Source: Chamaecyparis obtusa (Eukaryota > Streptophyta > Pinopsida > Cupressales > Cupressaceae). Taken from it: a stretch of 64,000 nucleotides of DNA. Below, piece by piece: positions 20,967-31,001 of the stretch. Location of the stretch: NCBI GenBank assembly GCA_027943335.1, contig BSBK01002791.1, positions 207,495 through 271,494 on the forward strand. The letters run 5' to 3'. The notes under the pieces are model-generated. The model did not search any database. It saw only the letters and a program-made list of their open reading frames with translations, and was not told the origin of the DNA. The position numbers and the translations under genes are program-made. Numbering within the stretch: the stretch's first letter is position 1; each line of letters starts with the position of its first letter.

Positions 20967-20977
20967 AATACATAAAA
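20967..20977. repeat. Right target-site duplication of the ORF1-only LINE
   Basis: AATACATAAAA, identical to 19224-19234. Confidence 0.65.
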
Positions 20978-21491
20978 TATTTTTGTCTTTTGGTTCCTTT
21001 TCTTGTTGTTTTTGTTTGTTGGTTCTAATTTGGGTTTAGTGCTAGCCTTTTGTTGGGCTTTCTCACCTACTAGTGAGAGTTGTTTCTTCTTCCACTTTAT
21101 CTAATCAAAACACACAAAATTTATTATATGTAGAAAATAAAATAATTTTAAAATAAATAATACAATTCCAAATTGATATCTCTCCACTATTTTAAATAGA
21201 TGCATTTAAGATAATTTTATCACTCTTTAGTTTCTTAATCAAACCAACTTTTATATCATTTTAATTGTGCTTAAATATAGACATTTGCTTCCAACGTGGA
21301 ATAGGCACCTCCTTTATATCTAGACCAAGTCAAATTTAACACCTCCTCTATATCTAGACCAAGTCAAGATTTAACTCACTGTCATCGACTCTACAATGAA
21401 AACAATTTTCTAAGCTATTTATGTGCTAAGAAAATTTGGCCTATGATTTGAAACCCACTTAAGATCATAAACTAGAAGCAAGGAAGCAACT
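20978..21491 (+). other. Gene-free stretch with a LINE-tail-like segment
   Basis: About 20985-21118 is T/G-rich and ends CTTTATCTAATCAAAAC, like the tail of the neighbouring LINE, so it may be another 5'-truncated copy. The remainder is AT-rich with a small duplication of CTCCTTTATATCTAGACCAA near 21308 and 21345. Confidence 0.4.
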
Positions 21492-21842
21492 AACAATCCT
21501 CCTAGAAAGATCCAAGAAAGAATTCAGGAGCTCTCCAACTTCAATGCTACCATAAAAAAGATCTCTGAGGCGAAGAAGGAAGTGGATGAAACTCGTAAAG
21601 AGTTTGCTTAGTTCCCTGGGTTCCTGGTGTTGGCCTTTTTTTTTGTTCTCCCTGGTAGTTTTTTTCTTGCTGGTGTTTGGTTTTGTGGTTTTTTCTGCTG
21701 GGTTTGGTTATGGTGGACTGGGTCCCAGTCCTGTTTCTCTTTAGTATGCTTAAACGTTAATACTTTTATTCTCTACTTGTATGGGGTTTTGGGTCCCCTT
21801 TAAAACTTATTTTTTCCTACAATAAAAAACAATCCTCCTAGA
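21492..21842 (+). mobile_element. 5'-truncated LINE with 15-bp target-site duplication
   Basis: AACAATCCTCCTAGA flanks a 321-bp insert exactly (21492-21506 and 21828-21842). The insert begins inside a coding end (KISEAKKEVDETRKEFA then stop, coiled-coil-like). It continues with a T/G-rich 3' UTR containing GGTTTTGGGTCCCCTTTAAA, a motif also present in the tail of the LINE at 19235-20966, and ends AATAAAA. Confidence 0.8.
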
Positions 21843-24840
21843 GCCACAAACAACCTTAATATGTGCTCTTCTTGCATGCCAATGCTTGTGATCACTCAAA
21901 AAAAATTCATATCATGTAAATTTTAAATAGGTTTGTATACTAACACATAAGATCTTGATGAAAAGAACAAGCTATAATAATGAGTTGATGCAAAAATAAT
22001 TTAAGATTAAAGATACAATACACAAATGTTATTATAATATAATGCATACATACCACAGATTTTTTCTAATTCTATAACATTTCTCTAAATTCCACAAATT
22101 TTGGAACTTTAAAATCTAAGCAGAATTTTCTTACATCTTATATAACTTACCTCAAATATTTAATTGTAGTCGTTTAATATTTAAAAATGTTTATCTCCAT
22201 TGATTTAATAATATAAAAAATTAAGGTCAAATTAATCTATATAGACTTAAATTATTCTGTGAATATGATTTTAATATATATTGAGTTTATTATGACTTTG
22301 CATTTTTAGTTTTTATTAAACATAGGTTTTTGACCATATAACAACTTCTTTGTTCAATGTTTATGGAAAAATAGTAAAAATATATAGGTATTTATGTTGT
22401 CTTTCTAAAACAGAAAAAGAAAAAATGAATTTCGATATATAGAGAACAAGTTAGGGGCCACTAAATGAACTTGTGTCTAAATTATAGTTAATGTCACTTT
22501 AAAACTTAATAAACTATCAACTATTCAACCAAATCAAATGACACTAATTGGATATAGCAGATATCATTGTTACAAACCTAAATTCGAAAGAATTACATTT
22601 TTATCCTTTGTAGCAAAAAAAATTATGCTCAACTAAATGAATGTCACTCTTTAAAATGTTTTTTTTTTGTTAATAGAAATTACTTTTCGAAGGAATGAAA
22701 AAATGGATACAAATCAATTCCAAAATTTTAAAAATATATATGTTTAGAATATAGAGACAAAATTCTAAAAATCAATAGTTTATATTATCTTCAAATTCCT
22801 AAAAAAAAAAATAGGACACGCTATTGTGGGACCACTAGTATGTTTGAAGAACTTTTTTTAAGAAGTTCTACTAATTTATTTTTTTGGTGTGTATATTTGG
22901 TACTTGTTTGATAAAATGACAACAAAAGAAGCTATGTATAACTAGATTTTTTTACAAGAACAATGTAAAAAACATTGATATTTCAAAATAAATTTATCTA
23001 TGAAAGAATCCAAAAAAATTATAATATAGTAAGTAATATATCAGCTATAAGTATTTTGATAATATAATATATATAACTATAAATAAATACAAAACTTTGA
23101 TTGTCAAATATGAAAATATATAATATTGAGACACCTTAATAAAACAGTATCATTTTTTATACATAATAAGCTTCTTCTTGACTTCCTTGTGGCTATAACT
23201 ATTAGTTAATACTTCAAATCATAATGATGATCCTCCAAAATAGCATTTGGAAACATCCACAAATGTTGTGATAAATAATGAACACCTTTTTGTAAATTTA
23301 AACTAATATCACCCTTGTAAATGTCCCACACCCCTCATACGATCGCATAACTTCCCTATTTTTAACTTTTTGACCACTGAAAGTAGTGGAAACTTGATTC
23401 AACCCCTCTTATTCCCTCACAATAGTTGTGATCCTCCTTGAACGCGTGCATGATGTTTCTATAATTAAGAGTACCTTTTAAGATGGCATGTCTAGGATTT
23501 TAGAGTCCTAATAATAGTATAAATAATCAATAATTCACTTTTTATCTTATACACCACAATTGAAAATAATAAAGATTTTATGGCCTTCTTGAATATAAAA
23601 CAATGAATGGTTGGTCTTGCCAAGGTCATAACTATAATGAGAAGAAACTTCCATAAGAATAAATTCTATTGATAGATATTGAATAATTTAATATGATAGA
23701 AATGTCTTATAATTGGACATTGAAATAATGTATAATCTATTCCATGTAAGTACAAAATTGACTTTTATACAAAACCAATAGTAAGAACCTATTTTTTTAT
23801 TCTCTAATAACTTGAGAAGATTTTCATCATCAAAATAAAAGTTGAACCAAAGCTCTACAAACAAGGATTTCCAAAAACCAATAATCAATGGAGTGATCTT
23901 TTTTTTCCTATTTTTTTGTATCCACCTTTACAAATAATTAAAATTAATCTTAATTAAATATTCACCTTTTCACTCCAAATTCTCTTAACTAGTATCTTTT
24001 CAAATAATTTTTTTTACAACTTAAATATTTAATTATTTAATTACTCCTACAACTAGTAAAGCTATGAAAAATATTAACATAAAGATTGATGCCCTTTCAT
24101 AATGAGAAACTTCTCCAAAAAGTGTCGAGTGTTGTAGAATATTGAATCTATACATGGATAGTACCAATGTATTCATATTTCTTCCAAAAACTATTGTCCA
24201 CTATCAAAATACCCTTTCAATAAAGATGGCCCTCTCCAATAATTTTGAATTTTTTTAAAATGTTATAATAACACCACATTAGTCGATACCATTTAAACAT
24301 CTAATCAAATAGTCAAAAGTAATTAGTATAATTCATGCATAATTAAAATTAATAGGGTACACCTATATTTATTTTATGCATGTAACATTATTTATTTATT
24401 TTTGCTCGGTAAGATTATATTTTATTAAAATATATTTGAAAAGCATTACAACATATATATTTTGCATAAAGCACCTAACACCAAACTTCATCTAGCCCAT
24501 ATAACAACTTCAACCTATCCAAACTATTTCCTTCTTACAATTTTAACTATATTTTAAAAAAAGTATAACATCAGAATCTATTCATCATTCTCTAACTCCT
24601 TAAACACTACCTGGATCTGTAACTGCACACAAACCAAAACCATAGTATGTTTGTTTGCACATCTACTCTAAACATCATCCACGCTTCCAGCTTCATAATT
24701 TATTCTTCACAGAGTGTCGTCAAAATCGTTCCTCAAATATTATCATTTCAAACAATCATGACCCCAATAAACCACACTTTAGGACTTCCCCAAAATTGAC
24801 TTGTAACCTTCCAAAAACTGTCATAGCCCAATCCCTTCGA
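21843..24840. other. Long AT-rich stretch without recognised features
   Basis: Both strands are dense in stops. The only frame above 60 codons before 24650 (23688-23888, minus) is low-complexity. I see no LTR pair, inverted repeat or tRNA-like unit. Confidence 0.5.
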
Positions 24841-24988
24841 GCTTCAACTTCATCAACATAGAGGGAAAAAAAAAATGCATCTTCCTCCTCCTAGCAGAGC
24901 GCTTCCACTTGGGCACCACAACAAGTACTCATGCTCTCACTCTTTCACTCCATTCATGTGCTTCTTTAATATCATATTTCATTTTTAG

Positions 24989-25543
24989 TCACTCTACCCT
25001 AATTTCTTCAATATAGAGGATTTGATTTATTCTATTCGGCCACCTCACAAAGGGGATAATTCCCAAATGTCTTGCCTCATTTGGATCATCATAGCATTCA
25101 GTGTAGTTGAATGTAAACCCAGGCCACACCCATTCTAACAAGGATTCCAAACCCACAATTAACTCCTTCTTGAATAGCAAGTCCATCACCGATTTCACTT
25201 CGTCCTCTAGTTCTCCCAATTCCAATCCCCATGCCATCAACATTGTAGCGATGTCTAAATTTAATTTCCACTTGTGAGTGGCATTTTGAAAAATATCTCC
25301 AAGTGTTTTTTACACAACCCTAACAAAAGCCTTTGTTGGGCACTTCAACAATAGTTTTAGCCTATGATCTTCAACTGGGCCAAATAAAGTTGTCTGTTGA
25401 AGCTTTGTTTTGAAAGTAAAAGTGGCCTCCGTTCTGAAAATAGAGTTGCGTCTACACACTAGTATTTCAGATTGCAAACCTCCACCCTTTCTCAAAACTC
25501 CACCACTGTTGCCTTGTGAATCTCTAAGCAATATACTCGACAA
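24989..25543 (-). pseudogene. Unrecognised reading frame with one in-frame stop
   Basis: Two open pieces on the minus strand (25543-25310 and 25243-24989) share one frame and are separated by a single TAA. They give about 185 codons of ordinary globular composition, for example FGPVEDHRLKLLLKCPTKAF, then GLELGELEDEVKSVMDLLF, then VWPGFTFNYTECYDDPNEA. The apparent start of the first piece is not ATG, so the true start lies upstream or is lost. Just upstream on the same strand is a decayed LINE 3' end, so it may be a host segment next to, or carried by, a LINE. I do not recognise the family. Confidence 0.4.
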
Positions 25544-25689
25544 TTAAAAAGCTATAAAATCATGCAAGTCCTAATAGATGCACTCCCTTACCAATCCATA
25601 AATGCAATCCAAATAAGAAATTATTAAAAACTAACCAAGCCACCCTTGCTTCATTCTAACCATGCACCATGACCTCAATTGACATCATC

Positions 25690-27140
25690 AAATCCTTGTC
25701 GAAATCCATCTATCCACCACCTAAAGGCTTAGTAAAAAACTGCTTTAAAGTTATCAACATCATTACCAACCATTAATTAATTTGAATAAGATTTTTAAAT
25801 TTGATTCTTCTCCACATAGCTTTCATAGTCGTTACCATGAAACATCTTAACTCAACAGTATCCAATGTCTTCAAAATCAAGTGCTCATTTTGAGAGTTTA
25901 TCTGCATCAATATTACCATGTCGCCTTTATGTGTTATTTTAAAATTCTCAAACCCCTCTAGATCTTTCCTAATCCACCAAATATAATTTTGTAAATGAAA
26001 TGCACTAATTCAGAGTTATGAAATTGCTTGGACAATTAACAATGTCTCCCTCCAAATGTAGATTCCTTATATCAAGTTGTTTTGCTAAACCTATTGCTAA
26101 TATCATTGCAGAAGCCTAAGCCACATTATTAGTTCTCTCCCTTAATCTTATTGTTGCACATGCTACAACATTACCATTACAATATCTGATGATGGCCCCT
26201 TCTCTTGATGAGTCTGGATTCATTTTTACAACCCAATCAAAATTTTCCTTAAACCATCCATGTTCTAGGCATTTCCACTCCACCTTTTTCACTACCTTCT
26301 TCTTTCCACACACCACCATCTCCCTTGTCCTTGATCTAATCTTAATCTCAGACCAACTCGTATAAATTAGCCTATCCTTATCATTATAAGGTATTAGAAG
26401 ATTTTATTTCCTTGAGTCCTTGAAGCAACCACTCTCATTACCTCCTCAATACCCTGATCAATCATTCCCAAAAGTCTTTTCAATGGCTCATTTAGCTCTT
26501 GAAATAAACTCTTGTTTCATTCCTCCCATATCTCCAAAATCACTAGGGATGGACACACCTTCCAAATATTTGAAAGTGTTGTCTTAACACCAATTCTCAG
26601 CCAACACTCAAAAAAAATTTATTGTTTTTTCCCTTGCTCCTGACCATCCTAGTTTCTTTTGAAAATGATCTTAATAGTACCTTGCAATTGGGCATTGGAC
26701 TAAGAGATGATCCACAGTCTCTTCATTTTTCTTACACATCACACACCTTGAAGTACCAGCAAACCCAAACCTTTTCCATCTTTCCTGAGTTAAAATTTTC
26801 CCTTTCACTGCTAGTCATGAAAAGGAGCCTACCTTTGGCAAACAATCTTTATGCCAACAGAGGTCCTTGGAAACAAACTGATCATCCATGTTCAAGTCCA
26901 AAATATTATAGCCTAACTTAACTGAATACCTACCAAATACTGTCGCACAACAAATTACTCTATCTACCTTTTCAGTCAATACACTTTTCTCAATTTAAAG
27001 ACTTCTTCCATGAGTCTTTTATGTTCACGCATTAGACCTTCCTTAGGGCCACCTCCTTCCACTTCCACTCCATACCTACTGGTCCCTGTGAAAGTTCCAT
27101 GTAATCTATAACATTTTCCCCCCACCTCATGTAAATTAAT
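25690..27140 (-). pseudogene. Decayed LINE 3' end: zf-RVT and RNase H regions
   Basis: Reading the minus strand from 27140: a FGRYSVKLGYNIL segment (about 26900-26950), typical of the linker after LINE reverse transcriptase; then PKVGSFS.LAVKGKILTQERW and CVMCKKNEETVDHLLVQCP (about 26860-26690), the zf-RVT zinc-binding domain; then GWFKENFDWVVKMNPDSSREGAIIRYCNG (26319 onward), the start of the C-terminal RNase H domain (usually NFDG; here the G is lost), and LHLEGDIVNC further on. Stops and frameshifts occur throughout. It belongs to a plant L1-type non-LTR element; the RT itself is missing upstream. Confidence 0.75.
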
Positions 27141-27940
27141 TTACTCTCATAAGACAATAATTATATAGGCACATAGGATAAAGGAAAATTAATAGAGAAT
27201 TCATAAATTTGTAAAGATTATATACACATTCAAACTCACGCCCACAATTCTAAAATCCATTCCACAAATTACTTCTATAATCATAAAAATAATCCACAGT
27301 GAGAAATTTTTTTTACTAATTTCAAGACATTTTTTATAAATTTCACAAATTTTCAAATCTTTAAACCTTAATTAAATTACTTCAAATATATTTTATAACT
27401 TAAATTTACATGGAAATTTTAGCTACTTATCTAATATCTCAAAATATTTGTCCTTATATATTTTATCAATTTCCAATTTCAATTTGTGAAATAATTATCA
27501 ATAATAGATATTATTATGTGGAGTGGCATTTTAATTGTATATACGAGTTTATTATTGAAGCAAAAACAAAATAAAAATAATAACAATACAACAAAGTAAA
27601 TCGACACTCATTCTAATTTTAAATTGATTGATAAGATGGGAGGACACAATCTTTGAAATAGTTTGGATAGTGATTATTACATGTTAATTTTTTTGTGTTT
27701 AACACTATTTTTTTACCAATAATATCATATAGTCAACATTTTTCCCTAGTTTTTAGAGGGGTGTTTTCGAATGGAGAGTAGAGGTGGAATATTTGCATGA
27801 GCGGGAGAGGCTAGGAAGGATGAAGATTCAAACGTTGTGGGTTCACGGGCATTTAGCTCTCATATTCCTTCACAAAAAATGTCACTTTTGAACGCCATAA
27901 ATCACTTCACTTTTTAAATTAAAACTGATTTTCGCGTTTG
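27141..27940. other. Gene-free AT-rich stretch
   Basis: No supported frame; I see no terminal repeats. Confidence 0.45.
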
Positions 27941-28098
27941 AATTTTTTTTTTTAAAATTAACTTTATTATATATGCGGTTGAAGGGTTGGGTCTCTCACA
28001 TGACTGCTCATGCAAGTGTCGACTCCTCCTAGACCTCGGTCGAGTAGGATTTGGCACAAATCCCACTCGGCCAAGCCATCCGATGTGGCATGCCATTT
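27941..28098 (-). mobile_element. SINE-like unit with a tRNA A-box
   Basis: On the minus strand, TGGCCGAGTGG (28073-28063) is a perfect RNA polymerase III A box as in Leu/Ser tRNAs. GAGTCGACACT (28025-28015) is a weak B-box match 37 bp on. The unit ends in TTTTAAAAAAAAAAATTC at about 27941-27956, and TTTGAA occurs on both sides. A hairpin, GGATTT-GTGCC-AAATCC, lies between the boxes. The short ORF at 27914-28141 is a by-product. Family not assigned. Confidence 0.45.
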
Positions 28099-28179
28099 GA
28101 AAGTCAAACCCCAAAAATATACAGAATTGCAAAAGTTTCAACTTCTCTAACTTCTTTCTCTATGAAAAATCAAAATATT

Positions 28180-28879
28180 TAAAAAATTTAAAATACCCTT
28201 TTGTAGAGCTCAGAATCAAGATTTGGGACATATAAATTTTATAGTATTTTGATTCTAAAAAGTTGATCAAATATACTAAATATTGTAAGTAAGTATATTA
28301 AGTTTAGAGGAGACATTGATTTGGAAAATTAAAAAAGTACTAAATCAAATAAAATAAAATAAAAATTATATACAACACTAGAGGAGAGAGTCATCTTCAA
28401 GAATATGTAATTTTGTTTTGTTTGGTGTAGATTTGATAGGGGAAAAAGGTGAGAGACAAAAACTATCAATTTCAGATAAGTTAATCTTTGAATAGTTATA
28501 ACGGACAAAATGTAGATTGAAAATAGTTCTTTCTTTTTTATTACACTAGATACACACGTCATCTAAAACATATTATGAAATCGGAGGAAAAAAATGTTTT
28601 TTTACTTATAGTTTTTTGGCGGTAAGTAGACCCCCTAATTTGCAATATTTTTCAGCAAATGAAAAATAAACTTTAAAAATTAAAAAATATATCATTCTTG
28701 ATTAATTTAAAAAAATAAATTATAGGCATAAACTTCATCTAGTTTTACACATTTCATCAGTTTACATCATCTTCAAATTCTCAAAAGAAATATCACTTTT
28801 ATGCCCTTGAAGTTGAACAGTTTTAGTGTGCTTAGCCTTTTCCTTTATAAAAGTGTGAAAGCCTATTGTGCTTTTACCA
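28180..28879 (+). mobile_element. Partial copy of the 958-bp terminal-inverted-repeat element
   Basis: Aligns without large gaps to the right-hand 700 bases of the insertion at 48494-49451: shared AATACCCTTTT.TAGAGC, AACACTAGAGGAGAGAGTCA, CATAAACTTCATC and AGCCTATTGTGCTTTTACC (GCTTTGTACTTTTACCC in the other copy). About 250 bases of the left end are missing, including the left terminal repeat. It is more diverged than a recent copy would be. Confidence 0.78.
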
Positions 28880-29470
28880 TGTAACAATTCAAGTCTTCCG
28901 CAGAAAGCTCACTCCACACCATGTCAATTCTTTTCCATTTTCCATACACTATGGGCTCCAATCTATTACAGTATCCCCTCATTTTACCAGAATAACCAAC
29001 CTGTACAATCTGGAAAGCGGGGCCACCAAAATAAATAACTAGAAGAATGGTTTCCAAAATTCTTTGGACGTTAATCATAAATGAAATCATCGAAAGGAAT
29101 CCATTTCCCACGCATAAAGACATCATTTATAAGAATGGATGCAAATTAACATTCCCCAACATAATTGGGTATGACCATTTGAATATCTACGAGGATATGA
29201 TCATTAATATCCCAATTTAATATTTGTTGAGACATGACATTGACATTAGCCAGCATGTTGATGGCATAGTTACCCTCACGAAAAAACATAGGAGATTTTA
29301 AACTCCTAAAAAAAATCAACATATATTTGCAATCCTTGTTAATATTTTTAATGGCCCAGCTTGGGGGGACCCTTTTGGTCAAGCAATTGATAATGCTAAA
29401 GGAATTACTTTCTAGCCAAATCTTTTTCATTTCCTTATCATTAGCCATTTTGATACCAATATAGGCCACA
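28880..29470 (-). pseudogene. LINE RNase H-like C-terminal fragment
   Basis: Minus-strand 29469-29146 encodes KKIWLESNSFSIINCLTKR, then SWAIKNINKDCKYML and FFREGNYAINMLANVN. This is the order and spacing of the second half of the RNase H domain in plant LINE proteins (LESDS.. / W.i.nl..dc / REGN..AD.LAN). The catalytic Asp of the ADxLAN motif is replaced (AINMLAN). Downstream codons to 28863 are broken by stops. A different copy from the one at 25690-27140. Confidence 0.68.
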
Positions 29471-29723
29471 TAAGAGAAGCGTTTATTTTATTAAATAACA
29501 TATTTTATTTACTTTTAACTCTATTTATGTAATAGTGTTCTTTTGGGTAGATTTGGTATCTCCATTAAGTTTCTTCCCTATCAAATGCAATCTGACTTAA
29601 ACAACACATTCTAAACTTACAAATTTAGGTGGCTCATTTCAAGTAACACAAACTTCTTCAATAAGTTTTACATATTAAGCAAAGAGACTTCTTACAACGG
29701 AAACAAATTTCGATGTAAACATT
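29471..29723. other. Short flank between LINE remnant and element A
   Basis: AT-rich, no features except the target duplication ACATT at 29719-29723, shared with 45159-45163. Confidence 0.5.
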
Positions 29724-30987
29724 TGTGTGTGTGAAAATTGTACCTGATCTGTAGACACAACACTCAGTAAAACATTAGAGGTTAGTGATAATCAAAATCA
29801 TGCAAAATTGAAATCTAATCTAACCAAGCGATTTACTGCCTTCTAATAGGTGCGAGATTGATGTTCTCAGATTGTAATCGAGATCAGTGACCTAGACGAC
29901 ACCTAAATGAAGGATTTGAATGCAATTGATCTAGATATGAGATTGAATGCAATTAAGCTATTTTTTTTTTGGATTTTATGATGCAATAAGGAATGAAAAC
30001 TTGATATGAATCTATGCTAGATGAAATTGATATGCTATGAATGCTATTGAAAATTGATATGCAATGAATGCTAAATGATCTAACAATGAAGATTCTAACA
30101 ATGATATGAAAACTATGAAATTCTATGCTATGATATAAAAACTATGCAATTGAAATTGATCTCACAAAGATGTCAATTCGCAAGAGCTTTGATTCTTCAA
30201 TTCCAATTCTCCAGCGTGATTGTGCAAAAATATGAGATGAATTATGAAGAGTTGAGCCTTGTTTTTATAGAAATCCAGGGCTTTCGAGGTGCATGAGAAA
30301 AAGCCATAAATCACTCAAATAACTCAGGTTGATTTTTGAGTTATTTTTAAATAAAGGATAATTAACTCACAAAAACATGCAAAAGCTAAGTTTTAACTCA
30401 AAATAGAGTTTAGCTTTAATTGATAATTGATAGTTGTCTGCTTTTATGATTGTACATGTTTTATTTATGAATTAATTTAATAATAAAGTGATTTATGCTC
30501 AACTTAACTGCTTTTAAAAATAAAACAATTGATTTATGGGTTAATCAATTATTTAATCAAACTTTTATTAAAAACTATATTATTAAATAATGACAACTTG
30601 CTTTAATTAATTAAATAAGAACTTAATCAATTATTCATATGATATTAGATTTATTGTCAAAATTAAATAATACAATTAATAATAGATATAATTAAATTTA
30701 ATTACACAATTAAGTGGCAAATATTAAATCTAATTAATTAAATATGAAAATATTCAATTAATCAAACTTTAGGATAAATGTGATTTATTGCCAAATAATT
30801 ATAAAATTAAAGATAATTATGATGATTAGGAATATTACTAGGAATATTCCCCGATGCAAAATTTAAGATAATCAATTAGATTTGATGATGTTCAGATGTG
30901 CCTTAGGTTAGGACTTCGATGTCAATTTCGTTCGAATTGAAGATGTAGGATATTAATGAACTTATAGCCCATTTTTGGGGTATTACA
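29724..30987 (-). repeat. Element A 3' LTR
   Basis: 1,264 bp. On the minus strand starts TGTAATACCCCAAAAATGGG and ends in a CA-repeat (ACACACACA). Contains a 15-bp duplication (near 30082-30100) absent from the 5' LTR. Confidence 0.94.
30261..30269 (-). promoter_or_regulatory. TATA box in the element A 3' LTR
   Basis: Minus-strand TATAAAAAC; same position as TATAAAATC in element B LTRs. Confidence 0.55.
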
Positions 30988-31001
30988 TTTTGCCCCTCTT
31001 T
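30988..31001 (-). promoter_or_regulatory. Polypurine tract of element A
   Basis: Minus-strand AAAGAGGGGCAAAA directly before the 3' LTR; identical in element B. Confidence 0.88.
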
